Assembly (NCBI RefSeq): GCF_900141985.1
Contig: NZ_FQZK01000005.1
Coordinates: forward strand, 124,001-188,000
Reading direction: 5' to 3'
DNA from: Nocardiopsis flavescens
GTDB taxonomy: Bacteria > Actinomycetota > Actinomycetes > Streptosporangiales > Streptosporangiaceae
Length of the DNA: 64,000 nucleotides
A program made the translations under genes and the position numbers. Below the pieces are notes generated by a model that was given only the letters and a program-made list of their open reading frames with translations, searched no databases and was not told the DNA's origin. Of the stretch, positions 29,465 to 37,916 are shown piece after piece (within the stretch, counting starts at the first letter, position 1; each line of letters starts with the position of its first letter).

Positions 29465-29737
29465 TCAGCCGTGCTTTCGTTCGAATCGTCGGCGCTCCGC
29501 CCGGGTCATGTCCCGCGCGGTCACGATGTACCAGGAACGGTGCTCGTCGGTCGCCTCGACCATGACGACGGTCAGGTGCCGCCCCGCGTGTGTTCTGCCG
29601 AGAAGGATCGTGCACCCCTCCCGCCCGGGGAAGGCGAGGTAGGGGGCCTCGGCGGTCTCCTCCACCTCGTAGGGCTCGACGTCATGGCGGGCGATGTGTG
29701 CTTCGCTGCGCTCGGTCCAGTGGATCCACAGTTTCAC
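29465..29737 (-). CDS. BrnT/DUF497-like ribonuclease toxin
   Basis: A 90-residue protein. It starts VKLWIHWTERSEAHIARHDV and carries LLGRTHAGRHLTVV and WYIVTARDMTRAERRRF, which match the order of conserved blocks in BrnT-type toxins (a RelE-fold ribonuclease). The similarity was judged by eye and is moderate. The start is GTG 29737, weakly supported by a ribosome binding site. The upstream 25 bases are unusually AT-rich and could hold the autoregulated promoter. It is divergent from ribF. Confidence 0.7.
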   Translation of the reverse strand: MKLWIHWTERSEAHIARHDVEPYEVEETAEAPYLAFPGREGCTILLGRTHAGRHLTVVMVEATDEHRSWYIVTARDMTRAERRRFERKHG

Positions 29738-29902
29738 ACCGGGTAACGTAGTACATCGTAATACTTTGCGTGACGGTTGTCGAGGGTGGCGTGGGGCGGG
29801 CGCGGGGGGTTCGCGTCCGCGGACGCCCGGGGGGCGTGGCAGGCTTGGGGCGGGAGGGCCGAAGGGCCCTCCGCCAAGGCGAACGGCGAAGGGGAGTCGA
29901 AC

Positions 29903-30850
29903 GTGCGGCGATGGTACGGGCCCGAGGGCGTGCCCTCCGGATGGGGGCGGTCCGTCGTGGCCGTCGGTGTCTTCGACGGCGTGCACCGGGGGCACCGGGC
30001 CCTGCTGGAGACCGCGGTCGAGCGGGGCGGGGCCCTGGGTCTGCCGGTGGTCGTGGTGACCTTCGACCCGCACCCCGGGGCGGTGCTGCGCGGCACCCCG
30101 CCCGCGGTGCTCACGCCCCTGGAGCGGCGCATCGACCTGCTCGGCGGGTACGGGGCGGACGCCGTGTGCGTGGTGCCCTTCACCAAGGACCTGTCGGGGC
30201 GCACCCCCGAGGAGTTCGTGCGCGACCTCCTGGTGGACCGGCTGCACGCCGCGGCGGTGGTGGTCGGCGAGGACTTCCGCTTCGGCCACCGCGCGGCCGG
30301 GGACGTGGCCGAGCTGGCCCGCCTGGGCGCGGAGCACGGCTTCACGGTCGACGGCGTCGCGCTGGTCGCCGACGGCGAGACGATCACCTCCACCCGGGTG
30401 CGCGCCCTGCTGGCCGCGGGAGACGTGGCCGGGGCGGCGGGGCTGCTGGGCCGTCCGCACCGCGTCGAGGGTGAGATCGTGCACGGCGCGGCCCGCGGTC
30501 GCGAGCTGCTGGGGTTCCCCACGGCCAACATGGACCTGGCCCCGGCCACGGCCGTCCCGGGGGACGGCGTGTACGCGGGCTGGCTGAGCCGTGCGGAGCG
30601 GTCCCCGCGGGGGGAGTCGCGCTGGCCGGCCGCGGTCTCGGTGGGCACCAACCCCACCTTCGACGGCGCCGAGCGCACCGTGGAGGCCTACGCCCTGGAC
30701 CGTGACGACCTGGAGCTGTACGGAGTGCGGATGACGGTGGACTTCACCGCGCGCATCCGCGGCCAGGAGCGGTTCGACGGCATCGACGACCTCATCGTGG
30801 CGATGCGCCGCGACGTGGAGCGCTGCCGCGTGGTCCTGGGGGTCTCCTGA
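29903..30850 (+). CDS. ribF: Bifunctional riboflavin kinase/FAD synthetase
   Basis: A 315-residue enzyme that makes FMN and FAD from riboflavin. The N-terminal nucleotidyltransferase has GVFDGVHRGH (HxGH-like) and TFDPHPGAVL, with VVGEDFRFGHRA further on. The C-terminal riboflavin kinase has GFPTANMDL and GVYAGWL, with TNPTFDG. I start it at GTG 29903, after AAGGGGAG. It precedes rpsO, its usual place in this operon. Confidence 0.93.
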   Translation: MRRWYGPEGVPSGWGRSVVAVGVFDGVHRGHRALLETAVERGGALGLPVVVVTFDPHPGAVLRGTPPAVLTPLERRIDLLGGYGADAVCVVPFTKDLSGRTPEEFVRDLLVDRLHAAAVVVGEDFRFGHRAAGDVAELARLGAEHGFTVDGVALVADGETITSTRVRALLAAGDVAGAAGLLGRPHRVEGEIVHGAARGRELLGFPTANMDLAPATAVPGDGVYAGWLSRAERSPRGESRWPAAVSVGTNPTFDGAERTVEAYALDRDDLELYGVRMTVDFTARIRGQERFDGIDDLIVAMRRDVERCRVVLGVS

Positions 30851-30906
30851 GCCCGGGGGAGACCGTCCCCACGCTCCGTGCGCGCCCCGGGCCTCCGCGT
30901 TTGCGG

Positions 30907-30912
30907 TAGGGT
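30907..30912 (+). promoter_or_regulatory. Candidate -10 of rpsO
   Basis: TAGGGT matches the frequent actinomycete -10 form. An identical element precedes pnp. No good -35 is visible. The 193-base leader that follows contains a CGAGA/TCTCG hairpin at 30937-30952 that could take part in S15 autoregulation. Confidence 0.35.
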
Positions 30913-31104
30913 GGAGTCGTCCACGTGTGCCCCGCGCGAGATCACGCTCTCGTGACCAGGGGAAGCGCGATGCCCTCCCGTCATCGGCGGGAGCCGTGCG
31001 ACACACGCGACGGTGACTGTTCGTACGCGCGGTCACCGCGTCTGAACCCGAGCCCTCCCGGTCCGGGTTCTCCCTGCGTGCCGATTCAGCAGAGAAGGAG
31101 CGAC

Positions 31105-31374
31105 GTGTCGATCGACACCGCCACCAAAGAGAAGATCATCGCCGAGTACGCCACCGGCGAGGGTGACACCGGCTCCCCCGAGGTCCAGGTCGCGCTGCTC
31201 ACGCACCGCATCACCGAGCTCACCGAGCACCTCAAGGACCACAAGCACGACCACCACAGCCGTCGTGGCCTGCTCCTGATGGTCGGCCGCCGCCGCCGTC
31301 TCCTCAAGTACATCGCCAAGCAGGACATCACCCGCTACCGCTCCCTGATCGAGCGCCTGGGCCTGCGCCGCTAG
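31105..31374 (+). CDS. rpsO: 30S ribosomal protein S15
   Basis: An 89-residue primary 16S rRNA-binding protein. [19 protein letters not shown] and [20 protein letters not shown] are diagnostic. The start is GTG 31105 after AGAAGGAG. It is followed by a strong terminator and then pnp, the conserved rpsO-pnp order. Confidence 0.97.
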   Translation: MSIDTATKEKIIAEYATGEGDTGSPEVQVALLTHRITELTEHLKDHKHDHHSRRGLLLMVGRRRRLLKYIAKQDITRYRSLIERLGLRR

Positions 31375-31381
31375 GACGTCG

Positions 31382-31413
31382 GGGGGAGCGGCTCCGGCCG
31401 CTCCCCCTTTCTT
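31382..31413 (+). terminator. Terminator after rpsO
   Basis: A perfect 10-bp stem (31382-31391 with 31398-31407) and 6-nt loop are followed by TTTCTT. It begins seven bases past the rpsO stop codon. Confidence 0.8.
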
Positions 31414-31415
31414 AG

Positions 31416-31421
31416 TAGGGT
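31416..31421 (+). promoter_or_regulatory. Candidate -10 of pnp
   Basis: TAGGGT lies just past the rpsO terminator and 253 bases before pnp. It equals the element before rpsO. The intervening leader holds no gene; in many bacteria this segment is where PNPase autoregulation acts, but no specific structure is assigned here. Confidence 0.35.
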
Positions 31422-31674
31422 GTACGTGTCGGCGGTCACTCCCGCCCGGCACCCTGACCGAACAGAGACCACCCGCGCCCACACTCCCTCGGCCGCAGAG
31501 TCGGGGCCGGTCCTCGGTAGTGGCTCCCGGAAGGTCCCGTCACGGGACCCCGTGGGCTTCGATCGATGACCGGCCGTCATCAACTCCGGGGCACGGACGC
31601 GGGGAACGAAACCACACGCCGGACCAGCGGGTCCGGTGCATTCGAACGCGAACACGTGTAGTAGGAGGTCGCCC

Positions 31675-33981
31675 ATGGAGGGCGTTTACTCTGCCGAAGC
31701 CGTCATCGACAACGGCAAGTTCGGCACCCGTACCATCCGCTTCGAGACCGGTCGCCTGGCCCGCCAGGCCGCCGGTTCGGCGACGGTGTACCTGGACGAC
31801 GAGACCGTCGTCCTGTCGGCCACCACCGCCTCGAAGCGCCCCAAGGACAACCTCGACTTCTTCCCGCTGACGGTGGACGTCGAGGAGCGCATGTACGCGG
31901 CCGGCCGCATCCCCGGCTCCTTCTTCCGGCGCGAGGGCCGTCCCTCCGAGGACGCCATCCTCACCTGCCGCCTGATCGACCGGCCGCTGCGCCCGTCGTT
32001 CAGGAAGGGCCTGCGCAACGAGATCCAGATCGTCGAGACGATCATGGCCCTGCACCCGGACCACCTGTACGACGTCGTGGCCATCAACGCCGCCTCGATG
32101 TCCACCCAGATCGCCGGGCTGCCCTTCTCGGGTCCGATCGGCGGCGTGCGCGTCGCCCTGATCGACGGCCAGTGGGTCGGCTTCCCGACCCACTCCGAGC
32201 TCGACGGCGCCACCTTCGACATGGTCGTCGCCGGCCGCGTCCTGGAGGACGGCGACGTCGCGATCATGATGGTCGAGGCCGAGTCCACGGTCCGCACCCT
32301 CAAGCTGGTCGCCGAGGGCGCCGTCGGCCCCAACGAGCAGACGGTGGCCGAGGGCCTGGAGGCCGCCAAGCCCTTCATCAAGGTGCTGTGCCGTGCCCAG
32401 CAGGCCGTCGCGGACCAGACCAGCCGCGAGGAGGGCGAGTTCCCGATCTTCCTCGACTACGAGGAGGACGCGTACTCGGCCGTCGAGGCCGCCGTGCGCG
32501 AGGACCTGTCCAAGGCGCTGACCATCGCGGACAAGCAGGAGCGCGAGTCCGAGCTGGACAAGGTCAAGGCCGTCGCGGCCGAGAAGGTCGCCGAGGCCTT
32601 CGAGGGCCGCGAGAAGGAGGTCTCCGCCGCCTTCCGCTCGCTCACCAAGAACCTCATGCGCGAGCGCGTCCTGCGCGACAAGGTCCGCATCGACGGCCGC
32701 GGCCCCAAGGACATCCGCCCGCTGTCCGCCGACGTCGGCGTGCTGCCGCGCGTCCACGGCTCGGCGCTCTTCGAGCGCGGTGAGACCCAGATCCTGGGCG
32801 TCACCACCCTGAACATGCTGCGCATGGAGCAGACGGTCGACACTCTCAACCCCGAGAAGACCAAGCGCTACATGCACAACTACAACTTCCCGCCCTACTC
32901 CACCGGTGAGACCGGCCGGGTGGGCTCGCCCAAGCGGCGCGAGATCGGGCACGGCGCCCTCGCCGAGCGCGCCCTGCTCCCGGTCCTGCCCACGCGCGAG
33001 GAGTTCCCGTACGCGATCCGCCAGGTCTCCGAGGCGCTGGGGTCCAACGGCTCCACCTCGATGGGCTCGGTCTGCGCCTCCACCATGGCCCTGCTGTCGG
33101 CCGGCGTGCCGCTCCGGGAGATGGTGTCCGGCATCGCCATGGGGCTGATCAGCGAGGGCGACGAGTTCGTCACCCTCACCGACATCCTCGGCGCCGAGGA
33201 CGCGTTCGGCGACATGGACTTCAAGGTCGCCGGCACCCGTGACCTCATCACGGCCCTGCAGCTCGACACCAAGCTCGACGGCATCCCCGCCGAGCAGCTG
33301 GCGCTCGCGCTCCAGCAGGCCCGCGGCGCGCGCCTGGCGATCCTCGACGTCATGCAGGAGGCCATCGAGCGTCCGGCCGAGATGAGCCCGAACGCCCCGC
33401 GCATCCTGACCGTCAAGGTCCCCGTCGACAAGATCGGCGAGGTCATCGGCCCCAAGGGCAAGATGATCAACTCGATCCAGGACGAGACCGGCGCCGAGAT
33501 CACGATCGAGGACGACGGCACCATCTACATCGGTGCCACCGACGGCCCCTCGGCCGAGGCCGCCCGCGACACGATCAACCAGATCGCCAACCCGACGATG
33601 CCCGAGGTCGGCGACCGCTACCTGGGCACCGTCGTCAAGACCACGACGTTCGGCGCGTTCGTGTCGCTGCTGCCCGGCAAGGACGGCCTGCTGCACATCT
33701 CGCAGATCCGCAAGCTGCACGGCGGCAAGCGGATCGAGAACCTCGACGACGTGATCGGCATCGGCGAGAAGATCCAGGTCGAGATCCGCGAGATCGACGA
33801 CCGCGGCAAGCTGTCGCTGGTCCCGGTCGAGGTCGTCGAGGCGGAGTCCGCCCCGGCCGCCCCGGCCGCCGCCGACGAGGCCCCGGCCGAGCCGGAGGAC
33901 GACGACGCCGACAAGGACGGCGGCGAGGGCGCCCCGCGCCGGCGCCGCCGCCGTTCGAGCAGCCGCTCCGAGAACACCTGA
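31675..33981 (+). CDS. pnp: Polyribonucleotide nucleotidyltransferase
   Basis: A 768-residue 3'-5' phosphorolytic exoribonuclease and polyadenylating enzyme. There are two RNase PH domains, with [20 protein letters not shown] in the first and [18 protein letters not shown] in the second. A KH domain ([15 protein letters not shown]) and an S1 domain ([18 protein letters not shown]) follow, ending in an acidic then arginine-rich tail. The start is ATG 31675 after TAGGAGG. It is followed by a strong hairpin and an M16 peptidase gene, a common actinobacterial neighbour. Confidence 0.97.
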   Translation: MEGVYSAEAVIDNGKFGTRTIRFETGRLARQAAGSATVYLDDETVVLSATTASKRPKDNLDFFPLTVDVEERMYAAGRIPGSFFRREGRPSEDAILTCRLIDRPLRPSFRKGLRNEIQIVETIMALHPDHLYDVVAINAASMSTQIAGLPFSGPIGGVRVALIDGQWVGFPTHSELDGATFDMVVAGRVLEDGDVAIMMVEAESTVRTLKLVAEGAVGPNEQTVAEGLEAAKPFIKVLCRAQQAVADQTSREEGEFPIFLDYEEDAYSAVEAAVREDLSKALTIADKQERESELDKVKAVAAEKVAEAFEGREKEVSAAFRSLTKNLMRERVLRDKVRIDGRGPKDIRPLSADVGVLPRVHGSALFERGETQILGVTTLNMLRMEQTVDTLNPEKTKRYMHNYNFPPYSTGETGRVGSPKRREIGHGALAERALLPVLPTREEFPYAIRQVSEALGSNGSTSMGSVCASTMALLSAGVPLREMVSGIAMGLISEGDEFVTLTDILGAEDAFGDMDFKVAGTRDLITALQLDTKLDGIPAEQLALALQQARGARLAILDVMQEAIERPAEMSPNAPRILTVKVPVDKIGEVIGPKGKMINSIQDETGAEITIEDDGTIYIGATDGPSAEAARDTINQIANPTMPEVGDRYLGTVVKTTTFGAFVSLLPGKDGLLHISQIRKLHGGKRIENLDDVIGIGEKIQVEIREIDDRGKLSLVPVEVVEAESAPAAPAAADEAPAEPEDDDADKDGGEGAPRRRRRRSSSRSENT

Positions 33982-33999
33982 TCCGCTCTGAGCACGTGA

Positions 34000-34032
34000 G
34001 GGGGCGGTCGCACCGTGGGTGCGGCCGCCCCC
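34000..34032 (+). terminator. Terminator after pnp
   Basis: A 15-bp stem (34000-34014 with 34018-34032, one G-U pair) and a 3-nt loop lie between pnp and the peptidase gene. There is no T-run. Confidence 0.6.
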
Positions 34033-34088
34033 ACCGCGTATCCTCGGGCGGGTAAGCCCGCCGCACCCGACGCGAAGAAGAAGGATCC

Positions 34089-35423
34089 ATGAGTTCTGTC
34101 CCCATCGCCGCCGAGCAGGAGCCGGGCACGACCGTGACCCTGCTGGACCCGGACGGCGGCTCCGGCCTGGTACGCCGGACCGTGCTGCCCGGAGGCCTGC
34201 GCGTGGTCACCGAGCACATCGCGGGCGGGCGCTCCGCCGCGTTCGGGATCTCGGCGACCACGGGCTCGCGCGACGAGGACGCCGCGCACGCCGGCTCGGC
34301 GCACTTCCTGGAGCACCTGCTGTTCAAGGGGACCCGGACCCGGTCGGCGCTGGAGATCTCCGCGCTGCTGGACGGGGTGGGCGCCGACCACAACGCGTAC
34401 ACCACCAAGGAGCACACCTGCTACTACGCCAAGGTGCTCGACCGGGACCTGCCGCTGGCGATCGACGTGGTCGGCGACATGGTCGCGAACTCGGTACTGG
34501 ACGCGGGGGAGGTGGAGACCGAGCGCGGGGTGATCCTGGAGGAGATCGCCATGTACGAGGACGAGCCCGCCGACCTGGTGGACGACGTCTTCGCGGCGCA
34601 CTTCTTCGGCGACACGCCGCTGGGGCGGCCGATCCTGGGCACCATCGACACCATCAAGGCACTGCCCCGCGAGCGGATCGCCGAGCAGTACCGGGACGCC
34701 TACGTCCCCTCGGAGCTGATCGTCACGGCGGCGGGGAGCCTGGACCACGACCGGGTCGTGGAGCAGGTCCGGGAGATGTTCGCCGAGCGGCTGGCCGCCG
34801 CGGGCGACGCCCGCCCGGCCCGGCCCCGCATCGGCGGCGGCCCGGTCGCCACCGCCGGCGGCCAGGTGGTGCAGTCGCGCGACACCGAGCAGGCGCACAT
34901 CATCCTGGGGTCGGAGGGCATCATGCGCACCGACCCGCGCTGGCACGCGCTGCGGCTGCTCAGCGCCGCCCTGGGCGGGGGCATGTCCTCGCGCCTGTTC
35001 CAGGAGGTGCGCGAGAAGCGCGGCCTGGCCTACGCGGTCCACGCCTACCACACGGGCTACGCCGACACCGGTGCCTTCCAGATCTATGCGGGGTGCCTGC
35101 CGGAGAAGGCCGACGAGGTCATCGGCGTGTGCCGCGAGGAGCTGGCCAAGGTGGCGGCGTCGGGGATCACCGACGAGGAGCTGCGCCGGGCGAAGGGGCA
35201 GATCCAGGGCTCCCTGGTCCTGGGCAGCGAGGGCACCAACGCCCGGATGGGCCGCCTGCTGGGGCACGAGCTGAACCACCCGCGCCACTCCTCCATCGAC
35301 GAGGACCTGGCCCGGTTCGACGCGGTGACCGGCGGCCAGGTCGCCGAGGTCGCCGCCGAGCTGCTGTCGCGACCGCAGGCGCTGGCGGTCATCGGCCCCT
35401 ACGACGAGGGCCGCACCTTCTGA
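34089..35423 (+). CDS. M16 family zinc peptidase
   Basis: A 444-residue insulinase/processing-peptidase family protein. The inverted zinc motif HFLEH is at 72-76, with the distal glutamate in ERGVILEEIAMYEDEPAD. The second half is the catalytically inactive repeat with GGMSSRLFQEVREKRGLAYAV. No signal peptide is present, so it is cytoplasmic. The family is widely conserved after pnp in actinobacteria; the substrate is not known. The first 30 residues are non-conserved. Confidence 0.9.
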   Translation: MSSVPIAAEQEPGTTVTLLDPDGGSGLVRRTVLPGGLRVVTEHIAGGRSAAFGISATTGSRDEDAAHAGSAHFLEHLLFKGTRTRSALEISALLDGVGADHNAYTTKEHTCYYAKVLDRDLPLAIDVVGDMVANSVLDAGEVETERGVILEEIAMYEDEPADLVDDVFAAHFFGDTPLGRPILGTIDTIKALPRERIAEQYRDAYVPSELIVTAAGSLDHDRVVEQVREMFAERLAAAGDARPARPRIGGGPVATAGGQVVQSRDTEQAHIILGSEGIMRTDPRWHALRLLSAALGGGMSSRLFQEVREKRGLAYAVHAYHTGYADTGAFQIYAGCLPEKADEVIGVCREELAKVAASGITDEELRRAKGQIQGSLVLGSEGTNARMGRLLGHELNHPRHSSIDEDLARFDAVTGGQVAEVAAELLSRPQALAVIGPYDEGRTF

Positions 35424-35444
35424 TCCGGGCCGCCGCGGACCGCC

Positions 35445-35475
35445 GGGCCCGCGCCCCCTTCCGGGGCGCGGGCCC
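35445..35475. terminator. Bidirectional terminator
   Basis: A perfect 13-bp stem (35445-35457 with 35463-35475) and 5-nt loop sit between the convergent M16 peptidase and DyP peroxidase genes. Confidence 0.7.
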
Positions 35476-35510
35476 GCGGCGCGCACGGGCGGCGGTCCGC
35501 CCGCTCCGGG

Positions 35511-36713
35511 TCAGGGTTCGAGGAGCGTCCTGCCGACGTAGTCGCCCTCGGCGCACCCCGGCGGGACGGCGAACACCGCCGAGCCGACCGCGGTGACCCA
35601 CTCGTTGAGCAGGTCCAGCTCGTCCAGCCGCCGTTGGAGGGGCACGAACTGGCGTACCGGGTCGGCCTGGAACGCGGCGAACAGCAGCCCGGCCTCGGCC
35701 GCCCCGTGGTCGCGCAGGTCGTAGTTGTAGCCCCTCCTGAAGATCCGCTCGTCCGGATCGCCGGTGCGGGCGCGGCGCACGTGCGCGAACGCCGGGACCA
35801 CCGTCAGGCCGGAGGAGTCGGTGGCGTCCAGGTCGGCCTCCGCGTGCTCGCCGCCGCCGGTCAGCGGCGCCCCGTCGGACAGGCGGCGGCCGATCACGGC
35901 CTCCCGGGCGGGCCGGTCCAACTCGTCCCAGGTGTCCAGGTGGGTGGCGATGCGCCGCAGCACCAGACCGGTGCCCCCGGCCAGCCAGGGCGGCCCCTCC
36001 TCCCGCCACACCAGGTGGTCGAAGTCGCCGGTCCCGGGCCGGGGGTTGACCGTCCCGTCCACCTGGCCCATGAGGTTGCGCATGGTGGTGCCGTCGGCCT
36101 CGGAGCCGTGGGCGCGCCGGAACCCGCTCTGGGTCCAGCGGGGCCCGGTGAAGGCGCGCGCGTCCTTGCCCAGCATCCGCACCGCGTGCGCCACCGTCAC
36201 GGGGTCGTCCGCGCAGACCTGGACGACCAGGTCGGCCTGGCCCCAGCGCGGGTCCAGGTCGTCGTGGTCGAACTCCGGGAGCGGTCGCAGCCACCCGGGG
36301 ACGGCCGCGGGGTCCACCCGCTCCACCAGCCCCGGGCCGAACCCGAACGTCACGGTGAGCCCCGCCGGGACGGTGGCCAGCTCGGGCTCGGTGTCGGCGA
36401 GGGCGGGCTCGCCCCGGCACAGCCGGGCGGCGTCGTCGCTGAGCAGCCGCATCAGCCGGCGCACGCCCTCGGCGTCCACCCCCTCGCGCAGGTCCAGGCC
36501 GAGGAAGCAGGCGTGGGCCTGCGGCGGGGTCTCCACCCCGGCCTGGCGCGCACCGTGGAAGGGCACGGTCCGCTCCCCGTTGAGGGGCGCGGCGGCCGGC
36601 GGCTCCGCGGCGGGGGAGCGGGCGGCGAGGACGCCGCCCGCGGCCCCGGCGGCGGCGCCCGCCCCCGCCGCCGCCCCGCCCAGGAGCAGGCCCCGTCTGC
36701 TGAGGCCCGCCAT
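35511..36713 (-). CDS. Tat-exported DyP-type haem peroxidase
   Basis: A 400-residue dye-decolourising peroxidase of the EfeB/deferrochelatase type. The N-terminus has a Tat signal (LSRRGLLLGG followed by an alanine-rich stretch). The distal GQVDGTVNPRPG contains the catalytic Asp and matches the GxxDG motif. The proximal haem histidine is probably in FAHVRRARTG, and RRGYNYD is conserved. It starts on the stop codon of the PCuAC gene (TGATG), so the two are translationally coupled. No EfeU or EfeO gene is near, so an iron-uptake role is not implied. Confidence 0.88.
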   Translation of the reverse strand: MAGLSRRGLLLGGAAAGAGAAAGAAGGVLAARSPAAEPPAAAPLNGERTVPFHGARQAGVETPPQAHACFLGLDLREGVDAEGVRRLMRLLSDDAARLCRGEPALADTEPELATVPAGLTVTFGFGPGLVERVDPAAVPGWLRPLPEFDHDDLDPRWGQADLVVQVCADDPVTVAHAVRMLGKDARAFTGPRWTQSGFRRAHGSEADGTTMRNLMGQVDGTVNPRPGTGDFDHLVWREEGPPWLAGGTGLVLRRIATHLDTWDELDRPAREAVIGRRLSDGAPLTGGGEHAEADLDATDSSGLTVVPAFAHVRRARTGDPDERIFRRGYNYDLRDHGAAEAGLLFAAFQADPVRQFVPLQRRLDELDLLNEWVTAVGSAVFAVPPGCAEGDYVGRTLLEP

Positions 36714-37306
36714 CAGTGGTCCCCGCCGTCTTCGTGCTCCCCGTGGCCGTCCCCGCCGTGGCCGTCGCCCTCGTACTCCTCGTTGGCCCCCGCGTACTCC
36801 TTGACCGGGGCGGTGAACTCCGCCGTCGAGCCGTCGGCGAACTCCACGGTGACGGTGGCCTCCGCCCCCGGCTCCACGTCCGCGGTGAGGCCCATGAGCA
36901 TGATGTGGTCGCCGCCCGGCTCCAGGAGGCGGGTGCCCCCGGCCTCGACGGGGAAACCGCCGTCGATCTCGCGCATGGTGGCGTCGGCGCCCTCGGTGAC
37001 GACCTCGTGCAGCTCGACCATCTCGGCGTCCGGGTACTCGGCCGCCACGATGACGATCTCGGAGTCGGAGCCGTTGGCGACCTCCCCGAAGACGGCGGTC
37101 ATGCCCTCCTCGGCGGTGACCGCCTTGATCCAGGGGTCGGTGATGGAGAACGCCTCGGCCTGCTCGGCCGCGGGGGAGGGCGGCGCGGACTCGGCGGACG
37201 CGCCCTCGGGCGCGTCGGCGCCCGCTCCGGTTCCGCAGGCGGTGAGCGCGAGGCCGAGCAGGGCCGCGATCGGCAGGGTGCCACGGGCTGTACGGGTGTG
37301 CTGCAT
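36713..37306 (-). CDS. PCu(A)C-type copper chaperone lipoprotein
   Basis: A 197-residue exported copper chaperone. The N-terminal signal ends in lipobox LTAC with Cys24. The DUF461 domain keeps the H(M)x(n)M...HxM copper set: VELHEVV, MREIDGG and GGDHIMLM. The C-terminus is His/Gly/Asp-rich (HGGDGHGEHEDGGDH) and may hold further copper. The start is ATG 37306 with GGAGGAACG before it. The family delivers Cu(I) to cytochrome oxidase, but here it is coupled to a DyP peroxidase gene. Confidence 0.88.
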   Translation of the reverse strand: MQHTRTARGTLPIAALLGLALTACGTGAGADAPEGASAESAPPSPAAEQAEAFSITDPWIKAVTAEEGMTAVFGEVANGSDSEIVIVAAEYPDAEMVELHEVVTEGADATMREIDGGFPVEAGGTRLLEPGGDHIMLMGLTADVEPGAEATVTVEFADGSTAEFTAPVKEYAGANEEYEGDGHGGDGHGEHEDGGDH

Positions 37307-37389
37307 CGTTCCTCCGATACGGGGGCCGTGCCGGAGACGGCCCTCGGTATTCGGAGTCGTGCGGCGGGGGCGTTCGGTTCCCGCCGGTT

Positions 37390-37423
37390 CCGGGCGGCGG
37401 CGCACGGGTGCGCCGCCGCCCGG
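37390..37423 (-). terminator. Terminator after hsp20
   Basis: A perfect 16-bp inverted repeat (37390-37405 with 37408-37423) begins two bases past the hsp20 stop codon on the minus strand; the innermost pairs must open to form the loop. Confidence 0.65.
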
Positions 37424-37425
37424 CC

Positions 37426-37899
37426 TCAGGAGCCGCGCTTGCGCCTGCGCACGGAGATCGCCTTGGGCGCGGCGGCGGTGGCGGCCCCGCGGACCACCAC
37501 CTCCAGCAGGCCCTCCCCGTAGGAGGCCTCGATGTCGCGCTCGTTCACCCCCTCGGGCAGGGCGATCTCGCGGCGGAAGGTGCCCATGAACCGCTCCGAC
37601 GAGTAGTAGACGACGCTCCCCTCCTCGTCGCGCCTGCGCTCCCCGCTGATGGTGAGGACCCCGTGGACGAGGTTGACGGACACGTCCTCCTCGTACACCC
37701 CGGCCACCTCGCAGCGGACGATCAGGTCCTCCCCGCGCGCGAGGATGTCGGTGGGCGGGCTCCAGGCGTCGGAGTACCCGCGCTCGCGGTGCCCGGCCTG
37801 CCCGGTCTCGATCGACGACATGGCGTCGGAGACCCGGTTCATCTCGGTGATCATGTCCACGACTCCGTGGAACGGGTTGCTGAACTTCTTCGGGGACAT
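37426..37899 (-). CDS. Small heat-shock protein Hsp20
   Basis: A 157-residue alpha-crystallin family chaperone. The crystallin domain (about 45-140) shows the pattern DLIVRCEVAGVYEEDVSVNL, LTISGERR and FRREIALPEGVNERDIEASY, with GLLEVVV as the closing strand. The C-terminal IxI-like anchor is weak (AISVRRRK). The start is ATG 37899, preceded by AGGAAGAGG. It lies 17 bases after the BCCT transporter gene and may be co-transcribed with it, which would fit stress control of both. Confidence 0.9.
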   Translation of the reverse strand: MSPKKFSNPFHGVVDMITEMNRVSDAMSSIETGQAGHRERGYSDAWSPPTDILARGEDLIVRCEVAGVYEEDVSVNLVHGVLTISGERRRDEEGSVVYYSSERFMGTFRREIALPEGVNERDIEASYGEGLLEVVVRGAATAAAPKAISVRRRKRGS

Positions 37900-37916
37900 C
37901 GCGGTGCCTCTTCCTG

